Source: Dehalococcoidia bacterium (GTDB taxonomy: Bacteria > Chloroflexota > Dehalococcoidia > UBA3495 > JAAXIE01). From it: a stretch of 5,031 nt of DNA. The notes below the pieces were generated by a model. The model ran no database searches. It saw nothing but the letters and a program-made list of their open reading frames with translations, and was not told where the DNA came from. This document shows, piece after piece, positions 1 to 5,031 of this stretch. The position numbers and the translations under genes were made by a program. Where the stretch lies: assembly GCA_012270525.1 (NCBI GenBank), contig JAAXIE010000201.1, forward strand, positions 1-5,031. Direction: 5' to 3'. Every line of letters begins with the position of its first letter. Position 1 is the first letter of the stretch.

Positions 1-120
1 AAGGTAAGGAGCGAGCAGGGCACCTGGTGGTGGGTGGCTGTAGGCGGGGGAACAGCCCTCGCGGTGGGGCTGGGTATCGCTTGGGCCGCCTCTCGTTTAT
101 CACGACCTGGGGCTGCGTGA
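1..120 (+). CDS. C-terminal tail of an unidentified, probably membrane, protein (partial)
   Basis: Frame 1 is open from the left edge to a TGA at 118-120, giving 39 residues of the end of a protein whose start lies outside the window. The tail contains a hydrophobic stretch beginning with three tryptophans (residues 9-11, GTWWWVAVGGG) and running to about residue 30 (LGIAWAAS). It then ends in a basic, polar tip (SRLSRPGAA). This looks like one C-terminal transmembrane helix with its basic end on the cytoplasmic side. The family cannot be told from so little. It is followed by hairpin-rich non-coding sequence, and the next gene is 429 bases away with its own promoter candidate, so I infer it belongs to a different transcription unit. 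That this frame is coding is inferred from the hydrophobic pattern and position; a chance open frame of this length is possible. Confidence 0.5.
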   Translation, partial: KVRSEQGTWWWVAVGGGTALAVGLGIAWAASRLSRPGAA

Positions 121-174
121 CGCTCCGCCATTCGCGCTTAACCGGAGCCACTCGAACCCCGGCCAGCGCGAGAT

Positions 175-201
175 CAGCCCGTCAGATTGCACTGCGGGCT
201 G
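175..201 (+). terminator. Stem-loop after the upstream gene, possible terminator without U-tract
   Basis: CAGCCCG (175-181) pairs perfectly with CGGGCTG (195-201). After a bulged T182, CAG (183-185) pairs with CTG (192-194), leaving the 6-base loop ATTGCA. The structure lies 54 bases past the TGA of the upstream frame. A weaker inverted repeat, GCTCCG (122-127) with CGGAGC (143-148), starts right after that stop. No run of T follows, so intrinsic termination in the classical sense is not shown. It could instead protect the 3' end of the upstream transcript. Confidence 0.35.
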
Positions 202-334
202 CCTGCTGACCCGTCGGTACGGATGTGTAGCCAGCGAATGCCGTGTGTGGTATTAGCCACAGGGGATGTTACAAATCCGGGAGGCATGAGGGCGTAGGAG
301 AGGGGGAGACAGCCGCAGGAGCGGAATGGTTCTG

Positions 335-364
335 TTGACATGGTTTTGGGCCATATGCTAGTCT
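335..364 (+). promoter_or_regulatory. Sigma70-like promoter candidate for the transporter operon
   Basis: A perfect -35 hexamer TTGACA lies at 335-340. After an 18-base spacer there is a -10 element TAGTCT (359-364), which keeps T1, A2 and T6 of the consensus and is preceded by the extended -10 dinucleotide TG at 356-357. Transcription would start near 370-372, giving a 5' leader of about 180 bases before the ATG at 550. The match is seen directly; activity is inferred. It is the best candidate I found in the 429-base gap and points toward the operon. Confidence 0.5.
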
Positions 365-453
365 CCCAAGCGGTATCCGCTTCTAGATGCCATAGGCATT
401 TGAGGCGAAAACCGTCGTCATCAGACCCCAATATGCCGGAAACCAGATAATCG

Positions 454-478
454 GTTCGAACGTAGAAACCCCGGGGTT
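454..478 (+). repeat. Two adjacent perfect palindromes in the 5' leader
   Basis: GTTCGAAC (454-461) is a perfect 8-base palindrome. Five bases later AACCCCGGGGTT (467-478) is a perfect 12-base palindrome. They lie about 85 bases downstream of the predicted transcription start and 71 bases before the start codon. Such dyads can be operator sites for dimeric repressors, here in a roadblock position; this role is only a suggestion. Confidence 0.3.
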
Positions 479-538
479 AGAGCGTAATGCCCTGGAGGTA
501 CGAGGGAGAAAGGGACCCATAGAAGACCGAACTGTGGG

Positions 539-545
539 AAGGAGG
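539..545 (+). promoter_or_regulatory. Strong Shine-Dalgarno of the binding-protein gene
   Basis: AAGGAGG matches the full anti-Shine-Dalgarno complement and ends four bases before the ATG at 550. It is the best ribosome-binding site in the window. This fits the usual need for much more binding protein than permease, and it supports the chosen start. Confidence 0.8.
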
Positions 546-549
546 CTGC

Positions 550-2418
550 ATGGTTAGAGGAGTTTTCGCACTACTTATAGTCCTCATAGGTATTATCGGG
601 CTTGTCGCCATGGCCTGCGGAGAAGAAGCGGCCCCGGAAGTGACGCCCGATCCGGCCGCGCCAGCCGAACCGGCTGCGCCAGCGGGTGACGTGGATACAG
701 AGACTCCAGCAACTCCCGCGACGCCTACACCGGTTGCTGCTATCCCATCGCCTCCTCCAACGGTAGCACCGGCTACGCCCGTACCCACTGCGATTCCAGT
801 AGCAACGGAAGAGGCTGAGATCCTTCGCGGTGAGGAGCTGGCGGACCTTGCTCTCTTCGGCTGCTGCCAGGATGCGATCATCGAGACGGGCGGGGCATCG
901 CACGGGACATTGACCGTGGCGCATCATTTCACCCTGTCTTCCCAGTGGCTGGACCCACAACAACACATCACTGCCGCCACACAGCAGCACTATGACTACA
1001 TACTGCATGACGCTCTGATAAAGCCTATGCCACAAGGGCTCATGGCCTATAGCCTGGCCGAGCTTGTGGAGATGAGTTCGGACTTCACGAAAGTGGGGTT
1101 TCGCCTGCGTGAGGGCGTGACATTCCACGATGGCTCCCCCCTCACCACTGAAGACGTCCGATGGACATTCGAGAATTATGCCGGCTTTCGGGCCAGCCTG
1201 TTCCAAGACCGGCTGGACAGCAGCCGGGCGGATGGCGGCATTGAAGTGGTGGACGACTACACAATCATTCTCCACTTCAACCAGCCCTTCGTTGACTTCC
1301 TGAACGTTTACAACGGCGGGGCCAGCGGTATCGGTTGGATTGTGCCTTCCGACTACTACGAGAGCGTGGGGTCTGAGAACTTCACCGCTGCCCCGATAGG
1401 TGCGGGGCCGTTCAAGTTCGTGGAACAGGACCCCGGTGCCGAGTTCGTTTTCGAGGCCTATACGGACTACTGGCGTAAAGTGCCAGCCGTGCAGAATCTG
1501 GTCATAAGGGGTATAGGCGGGCCTCCCACACCCCGTTTGGCTGGACTGCTTTCAGGGGATCTCGATCTCGCCTACGGGTTCACCGGCCCCATTCTTCCAC
1601 AGGTCCTTGAAGCCGCGGAATCCGGCGAGCTTCGCTGGACACCGAACTTCTCGTCCTCCTGGGTGCTCTTCTTCCCCAACTATGAGGATGAGGACAGTCC
1701 ATTCCATAGCAGGAATGTTCGCGAAGCCGTAAGCCTGTCCATCAACCGCCAGTTCCTCAGCCAGCTGGAGACGCAGGGGATCGCACAGCCGTGGGGCAAC
1801 TGGGTGCCACCGGATGTCCCGGACGTACTGGACCTTCCCCAGGGAACCTATGACCCAGAGCGGGCCTTGGAACTACTGGCGGAGGAGGGCTATGGCCCCG
1901 ACAATCCGCTGAAGCTGGACGGGTTCATCCCCTTCAACCCGTACCTGAGCATGGGCGAGACCATCATCGGCGACTTGGGGGCGGTGAATATCCAGGTGGA
2001 GATGGAGGTCTATGAAGGGCCCGAATACAGAACGAAGCGCTCGCAGGGCCGCGAAGGTTATGATGACAATCGCACCATCCTGAAGAGCATTGGCCTTCTG
2101 TCGGGGCCTCAGATGACTACGGCCTTCGTCTACGCTGACTGCCGGTCTGCGTCCTCACTGGTATGTGACGAGGAGAAGCTGCAGCCCATACTCGAGCAGT
2201 ATGAGACGAGCCTGGATCCCGCGGAGCGGGTGCAGCTCAGTCACGACTTCCAGAGGGCGTTGCATGAGGACTTCCACATAGTCACGCTGTACCTGAATCC
2301 CTTTGTCCATGCCATCGGACCCAACGTTTTGCCTGACGACAACACCTACCACAAGTATTGGGACAGTCCTCTGTCCGTCTACGCATATCCTTGGGAAGAC
2401 TGGGCGGTAAAGGAATAG
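550..2418 (+). CDS. ABC transporter substrate-binding lipoprotein, family 5 (SBP_bac_5, Dpp/Opp type)
   Basis: This is the extracytoplasmic solute receptor of a peptide/nickel-type ABC importer, which binds the ligand and presents it to the permeases. The 622 residues begin with a basic residue (R3), a hydrophobic core (residues 5-19) and a lipobox-like AMAC with the lipidation cysteine at 23. The lipobox is not textbook: A, M and A occupy -3 to -1. Residues 24-86 form a Pro/Ala/Thr-rich low-complexity tether. The folded domain then shows family hallmarks: GVTFHDGS and a following DV (about 189-203), GAGPFKF (284-290), DYWR, NVREAVSLSINR (389-400) and YDPERALELLAEEGYG (434-449). The length slightly exceeds the usual 500-550 because of the tether. 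ATG at 550 is chosen because AAGGAGG sits four bases upstream and an in-frame TAG lies at 520-522. The ligand cannot be read from sequence; dipeptides, oligopeptides, nickel complexes and sugars all occur in the family. Confidence 0.93.
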   Translation: MVRGVFALLIVLIGIIGLVAMACGEEAAPEVTPDPAAPAEPAAPAGDVDTETPATPATPTPVAAIPSPPPTVAPATPVPTAIPVATEEAEILRGEELADLALFGCCQDAIIETGGASHGTLTVAHHFTLSSQWLDPQQHITAATQQHYDYILHDALIKPMPQGLMAYSLAELVEMSSDFTKVGFRLREGVTFHDGSPLTTEDVRWTFENYAGFRASLFQDRLDSSRADGGIEVVDDYTIILHFNQPFVDFLNVYNGGASGIGWIVPSDYYESVGSENFTAAPIGAGPFKFVEQDPGAEFVFEAYTDYWRKVPAVQNLVIRGIGGPPTPRLAGLLSGDLDLAYGFTGPILPQVLEAAESGELRWTPNFSSSWVLFFPNYEDEDSPFHSRNVREAVSLSINRQFLSQLETQGIAQPWGNWVPPDVPDVLDLPQGTYDPERALELLAEEGYGPDNPLKLDGFIPFNPYLSMGETIIGDLGAVNIQVEMEVYEGPEYRTKRSQGREGYDDNRTILKSIGLLSGPQMTTAFVYADCRSASSLVCDEEKLQPILEQYETSLDPAERVQLSHDFQRALHEDFHIVTLYLNPFVHAIGPNVLPDDNTYHKYWDSPLSVYAYPWEDWAVKE

Positions 2419-2429
2419 CTGAAGGGAAA

Positions 2430-2443
2430 GGAGCCCAGGCTCC
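2430..2443 (+). other. Small hairpin after the binding-protein gene
   Basis: GGAGC (2430-2434) pairs with GCTCC (2439-2443) around the loop CCAG, 11 bases past the stop codon. It precedes the much larger stem-loop at 2452-2489, making a tandem pair of structures. No T-run follows. Confidence 0.4.
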
Positions 2444-2451
2444 AACCGGAT

Positions 2452-2489
2452 CGCAGGTGCGGTATGGCGACAGCTAAACCGCACCTGCG
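2452..2489 (+). other. Large intercistronic stem-loop between binding-protein and permease genes
   Basis: CGCAGGTGCGGT (2452-2463) is perfectly complementary to ACCGCACCTGCG (2478-2489), a 12-bp GC-rich stem. Past an A-A mismatch the stem continues for four more pairs (TGGC 2465-2468 with GCTA 2473-2476, one G-U wobble) and closes on the tetraloop GACA. It lies 33 bases after the stop of the binding-protein gene and 62 bases before the permease start. No T-run follows, so it is better read as an mRNA 3'-end stabiliser or processing site than as a strong intrinsic terminator. In transporter operons such structures commonly leave binding-protein mRNA in excess over permease mRNA. Confidence 0.75.
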
Positions 2490-2551
2490 CATATCAGGTC
2501 AATCCAGCTTGGCAATTCCGCGGCGAGCAAGGACGCAGAAGAAGGTAAGAC

Positions 2552-3523
2552 GTGCAAAAGTTCATCCTGACCCGTGCGTTCTACAGCATAATCACCATCT
2601 GGTTGCTGGTGACCATCATCTTTGGGGCAGTGCGCCTGACGGGCGACCCGAGCAAGATGATGGAGGATGCGGGGGTCGACGCCGACTACGAGCAACGCAT
2701 CAAGGCACGCTGGGGCCTTGATGACCCTGTGCACATCCAGTACTTCAAATACGTCGGCAACCTGCTGAAGGGCGACTTCGGGACCTCCTTCCACGACAAC
2801 CTACCCGTGACCGACATCTATTTCGGAAGGCTGCCCAACTCCCTGAAACTGGGATTGGCCGCCTTCATCATATCGATTGCCTTGGGCGTCCCGCTGGGGA
2901 TGCTCTCAGCCATGAAGGTCAACACTCCATGGGATAACACGGGCAAGGTGTTCGCTATCCTTGGCCTTTCTGTGCCCAATTTCTTCGTTGGACTCATTCT
3001 CATTCTTGTGTTTTCCGTCGCATTGGGCTGGCTCCCGCCCATCGGAGCAGGGGACAGCCGTCTGGAATGGTTCGGCCCCAGTACATGGGGCTTCTGGTTC
3101 CTGGACTGGCACCACCTGATAATGCCTGCTTTTGCCCTCGGCTGGTATTTCTCCGGAAGCATGGTGCGGATCACCCGTTCCAGCATGCTGGAGGTGATGG
3201 GCAGTGACTACATCAAGCTAGCCCGTCTCAAGGGCGTCCCCGAATGGGTGATCATGGCGAAGCACGCTCTCAAGAACGCCATGATTCCCGTGCTGACGCT
3301 CGCAGGTCTGAACTTGGTGATAATGGTTAACGTCGCCATAGCCATCGAAGTGATCTTCGATTGGCCGGGCGTAGGCAAGCTGCTGTTCGATGGCATGGTC
3401 AACCGCAATTTCCCCATGGTGCAGGGCGTGGTGCTGATGGGTGGCCTCATGATTGTGGTGCTGAACTTCCTGATTGACATCACCTATGCTTGGGTGGACC
3501 CTCGCATCCGCCTGTCGAGGTAG
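2552..3523 (+). CDS. dppB: ABC transporter permease, DppB/OppB family
   Basis: This is one half of the membrane channel of a peptide/nickel-type importer; the symbol is a family label, not proof of dipeptide transport. It has 323 residues, the normal length. Membrane segments lie near residues 9-29, 97-120, 133-158, 188-205, 250-270 and 290-312. Hallmarks include GDFGTSF (74-80), the ALGWLPPIGAG turn (157-167), the cytoplasmic EAA-type loop starting DYIKLARLKG (219-228) and ending MIP (244-246), FDWPGVGKLLFD, and the C-terminal DPRIR. The EAA loop is the docking site for the ATPase. The start is GTG: an in-frame TAA at 2546-2548 rules out anything longer, the next in-frame ATG would remove the first helix, and AAGG at 2542-2545 gives a ribosome-binding site with a 6-base spacer. 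The next permease follows after 9 bases, so the two are surely cotranscribed and probably translationally coupled. Confidence 0.95.
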   Translation: MQKFILTRAFYSIITIWLLVTIIFGAVRLTGDPSKMMEDAGVDADYEQRIKARWGLDDPVHIQYFKYVGNLLKGDFGTSFHDNLPVTDIYFGRLPNSLKLGLAAFIISIALGVPLGMLSAMKVNTPWDNTGKVFAILGLSVPNFFVGLILILVFSVALGWLPPIGAGDSRLEWFGPSTWGFWFLDWHHLIMPAFALGWYFSGSMVRITRSSMLEVMGSDYIKLARLKGVPEWVIMAKHALKNAMIPVLTLAGLNLVIMVNVAIAIEVIFDWPGVGKLLFDGMVNRNFPMVQGVVLMGGLMIVVLNFLIDITYAWVDPRIRLSR

Positions 3524-3532
3524 GTTAGTAGA

Positions 3533-4516
3533 ATGGCTACGATAACTGGCCGTGTTGGGTTACCCGCCCTTGGACGAGGCGTCCGAGTCACATGGGGCTT
3601 CCTGAGGGATGCCCCCACGATTCCCACACTCATTCTGGGCATTCTGGTGTTCGTGGCGATTTTCGCGAATCTAATAGCACCTCACGACCCACTGGCGAGA
3701 GTCCAGCCCACTGCGGAAGACTGCCGGCTCGCCTTTGGGTTCGAGAATTGTCCCGCTATCAATGAGCGTCCTCCTGTGGGATTTACCGACAGGCAGGTGG
3801 TGGCAGGCCAAGAGCGCATTCGAATCGGCAGTTGGGACACGCCCCTCGGGACTGATTATCAGGGCCGCGACATGTTAAGCCGCCTCATGTACGGGGCCCG
3901 TATATCGCTGTTGGTATCGCTGGTGGGCACCCTGGTGGCGGGGGCCATAGGGACCGTCCTCGGAGTGATTGCTGGCTATTTCGGCAAGTGGTGGGATGTG
4001 GTCATCATGCGCATAACCGACGCATGGCTGACGCTGCCCACGCTGGTGTTCGCCATCCTTCTCTCCAGCATGAAGGACAGCAACAGCATATGGGACATAG
4101 TAGTCATCCTTGCGGTAGTGTTCTGGAGCCGCTACGCGCGTCTGGTGCGTGGCGAGGTGCTGACCCTGCGCGAACGCGATTTCATCCGGCTGGCTGAGGT
4201 CAACGGCGTCAGCAAGATGCGCATCATGGCCCGCCACCTGATACCGAACGTGATGAACACGGTCATCGTTTTCTTCACCCTCATCGTCGGCGTGGCCATC
4301 ATCATCGAGGCCAACCTGAGCTTCCTTGGTCTCGGCATACGCCCACCGAATCCAGCGTGGGGCCTGATGATTCAGCAAGGGCAGGACGCTCTCTTCAAGG
4401 GCAACTGGTGGCTGGCGGTGTTTCCCGGTATCTGCATAGCCCTTCTGGTGCTCAGTGCCAACCTGTTCGGCGACTGGATGCGCGTACGTTTGGACCCACA
4501 GTTGCGGAACCGGTAA
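3533..4516 (+). CDS. dppC: ABC transporter permease, DppC/OppC family
   Basis: This is the second channel subunit, forming a heterodimer with the preceding permease. It has 327 residues. After a 30-residue cytoplasmic N-terminus, helix 1 spans about 31-49 and ends IAPHDP, as usual in the family. An external loop leads to LGTDYQGRDMLSR (105-117). Helices follow near 125-148, 164-178, 187-203, 243-263 and 295-312. The ATPase-docking EAA loop runs from ERDFIRLAEVNGVS (214-227) to HLIPN (235-239). The family signatures SFLGLGIRPPNPAWG (263-277) and the C-terminal NLFGDWMR...DPQLR are present. The loop between helix 1 and LGTD is longer than usual, with two cysteines (C64, C73). The ATG is preceded in frame by the TAG of the upstream permease, so no longer start exists. 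GAGG at 3517-3520, overlapping the end of that gene, or AGG at 3522-3524 can serve as the ribosome-binding site. Confidence 0.95.
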   Translation: MATITGRVGLPALGRGVRVTWGFLRDAPTIPTLILGILVFVAIFANLIAPHDPLARVQPTAEDCRLAFGFENCPAINERPPVGFTDRQVVAGQERIRIGSWDTPLGTDYQGRDMLSRLMYGARISLLVSLVGTLVAGAIGTVLGVIAGYFGKWWDVVIMRITDAWLTLPTLVFAILLSSMKDSNSIWDIVVILAVVFWSRYARLVRGEVLTLRERDFIRLAEVNGVSKMRIMARHLIPNVMNTVIVFFTLIVGVAIIIEANLSFLGLGIRPPNPAWGLMIQQGQDALFKGNWWLAVFPGICIALLVLSANLFGDWMRVRLDPQLRNR

Positions 4517-4525
4517 GTTTGAGGA

Positions 4526-4543
4526 AGAGCGGGACCCTGCTCT
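4526..4543 (+). other. Small hairpin after the second permease gene
   Basis: AGAGC (4526-4530) pairs with GCTCT (4539-4543), and the stem can continue with a G-U and a G-C pair around the loop GACC. It begins 9 bases past the stop and is immediately followed by the large stem-loop at 4545-4595. This repeats the small-then-large arrangement of the 2430-2489 gap. Confidence 0.45.
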
Positions 4544-4544
4544 C

Positions 4545-4602
4545 TGGAAGCTCGCTCCCCAAGACTCATCTTGAGGTTGGCGGAGCGAGCTTCCAACCTT
4601 TT
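4545..4602 (+). terminator. Terminator-like stem-loop inside the operon, before the ATPase gene
   Basis: TGGAAGCTCGCTCC (4545-4558) is perfectly complementary to GGAGCGAGCTTCCA (4582-4595), a 14-bp stem. The 23-base loop can fold again (CAAGA 4560-4564 with TCTTG 4569-4573 around CTCA). The stem is followed after three bases by TTTT (4599-4602), and the downstream stretch to 4620 is pyrimidine-rich. This resembles a rho-independent terminator or attenuator, yet the ATPase needed by the permeases starts only 45 bases later in the same direction. Partial readthrough, giving less ATPase than permease, is the likely effect. An alternative stem (GGTTGG 4575-4580 with CCAACC 4593-4598) ends directly at the TTTT and competes for the same 3' arm. 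Confidence 0.6.
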
Positions 4603-4635
4603 GCTGCCCCTATTCTTTTCTAATAAGTGGGAGTT

Positions 4636-4641
4636 AGGAGA
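4636..4641 (+). promoter_or_regulatory. Shine-Dalgarno deciding the GTG start of the ATPase gene
   Basis: AGGAGA ends five bases before the GTG at 4647. An in-frame TAG at 4635-4637 excludes any longer reading, and the next in-frame ATG (residue 39) would delete the first strands before Walker A, so the GTG start is well supported. Confidence 0.75.
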
Positions 4642-4646
4642 GAACC

Positions 4647-5031
4647 GTGGCTCCAATCCTGGAAGTAAGAGACCTGCAGACCTATTTCTTCGGCTTTCGC
4701 GGTACGCGCGTGGTGAAGGCGGTGGACGGGGTCAGCTTCACCCTTGAAGAGGGTGAGACCATGGGGCTGGTCGGAGAATCGGGCTGCGGCAAGACCACAA
4801 CCTGTCACGCGATAGTTAGGGTGCTACCCGGCTCGGGTCGCATCGTCGGTGGCAGCGTCTATCTCAACGGCGAAGACCTTGTCACCAAGCCCGCCAGCGA
4901 GATGCGGGAGATACGCGGACGCCAGATCGCCTACATCCTGCAGGACCCCATGGCCTCCCTCGACCCCCTCTTTTCGGTCTACGACCAGGTTGCCGAGCCT
5001 GCCTACTACCACCGCTCCCTGCGTCGCACCG
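4647..5031 (+). CDS. dppD: ABC transporter ATP-binding protein, DppD/OppD family (N-terminal part)
   Basis: This is the cytoplasmic ATPase that powers the importer. Only the first 128 residues are in the window; family members are usually about 320-340 long, so most of the protein, including the ABC signature, Walker B and the C-terminal oligopeptide extension, lies beyond the right edge. Visible features are the N-terminal strand [11 protein letters not shown] (4-14), [10 protein letters not shown] (22-31), Walker [10 protein letters not shown] (43-51), with K49 as the phosphate-binding lysine, and the Q-loop region [12 protein letters not shown] (98-109), with Q99 as the catalytic-site glutamine. 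The MASLDP segment after the Q-loop is typical of Dpp/Opp ATPases. The start is GTG with a good ribosome-binding site. It is separated from the permeases by a 130-base gap that carries a terminator-like stem-loop, so its level may be set separately. The symbol is a family label. A second ATPase (DppF type) is expected downstream. Confidence 0.93.
   Translation, partial: MAPILEVRDLQTYFFGFRGTRVVKAVDGVSFTLEEGETMGLVGESGCGKTTTCHAIVRVLPGSGRIVGGSVYLNGEDLVTKPASEMREIRGRQIAYILQDPMASLDPLFSVYDQVAEPAYYHRSLRRT

Larger units (their letters stand above)
121..549 (+). other. Non-coding leader region between upstream gene and transporter operon
   Basis: This stretch of 429 bases holds no convincing gene on either strand. 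From left to right it contains a weak and a strong hairpin just after the upstream stop codon, a short hairpin (TGTGG at 246-250 with CCACA at 257-261), a purine-rich stretch around 280-325, a promoter candidate (335-364), a small stem-loop (ATGCC 387-391 with GGCAT 395-399), two adjacent perfect palindromes (454-461 and 467-478) and a Shine-Dalgarno sequence. An open frame on the minus strand (174-431) crosses the promoter and gives a protein with no recognisable feature, so it is not called. Confidence 0.6.

Noticed and set aside
139..172. A tRNA-like T-arm on the minus strand (CTCGAACCCC read in reverse).
   Set aside because: The flanking bases do not form a five-pair T-stem, and no acceptor, anticodon or D-arm pairs can be laid around it.
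174..431. An 85-residue open frame on the minus strand in the leader region.
   Set aside because: It crosses the promoter candidate, has no recognisable motif, and its composition is not protein-like in any convincing way.
487..522. An 11-codon upstream open frame (ATG to TAG) in the leader of the binding-protein gene.
   Set aside because: No Shine-Dalgarno precedes it and the peptide (MPWRYEGERDP) shows no leader-peptide character such as runs of one amino acid.
571..1275. A 234-residue minus-strand open frame opposite the binding-protein gene.
   Set aside because: It is a shadow of a clearly real gene; the length arises from the GC-rich low-complexity tether and the product has no domain.
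2464..2721. An 85-residue + strand frame starting in the loop of the large hairpin.
   Set aside because: It runs out of frame into the permease gene, and lacks a ribosome-binding site and any motif.
3521..3535. The two permeases are in the same frame with a single TAG between them, so readthrough would fuse them.
   Set aside because: Both proteins are complete with normal termini and the second has its own ATG and upstream ribosome-binding site; same-frame spacing happens by chance one time in three.
3875..4378. A 167-residue minus-strand open frame opposite the second permease.
   Set aside because: It is the reverse shadow of conserved permease sequence; its His/Asp/Gln-rich product has no domain.
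4601..4626. A possible internal promoter (TTGCTG with TAATAA) before the ATPase gene.
   Set aside because: The spacer is only 14 bases and the -35 match is poor; no better pair was found in the gap.

Overview
The window is most of a Dpp/Opp-type (peptide/nickel family) ABC importer operon, all on the + strand. In order it holds a substrate-binding lipoprotein (550-2418), two permeases (2552-3523 and 3533-4516), and the first 128 residues of an ATPase that runs off the right edge (4647-5031). A 40-codon tail of an unrelated upstream gene, probably a membrane protein, occupies 1-120.

The sequence is fairly GC-rich. The binding protein has a lipobox cysteine followed by a long Pro/Ala/Thr-rich tether of about 63 residues. 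That architecture is common in Chloroflexota (for example marine SAR202/Dehalococcoidia-like lineages), so such an organism is my best guess. This is inference from style, not from a marker gene.

Layout: 1-120, C-terminal tail with one membrane segment. 121-549, non-coding leader with a strong hairpin (175-201), a good sigma70-like promoter candidate (TTGACA at 335-340, extended -10 at 356-364), small palindromes in the 5'UTR, and a perfect AAGGAGG ribosome-binding site. 550-2418, binding protein. 2419-2551, gap with two tandem hairpins, the larger having a perfect 12-bp stem. 2552-4516, two permeases only 9 bases apart. 4517-4646, gap with two tandem hairpins, the larger having a 14-bp perfect stem followed by TTTT, terminator-like although it lies inside the operon. 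4647 onward, ATPase with Walker A and Q-loop visible.

Working model: the lipoprotein captures a peptide or other small solute outside the membrane and delivers it to the permease heterodimer. The ATPase, probably with a second ATPase encoded just beyond the window, drives import. The intercistronic hairpins at both larger gaps would let the cell set different amounts of binding protein, permeases and ATPase from one transcript. The genes themselves are ordinary; the RNA structures at the gene junctions are the most interesting part. I found no CRISPR array, tRNA, rRNA, insertion sequence or evidence of a new enzymatic system.
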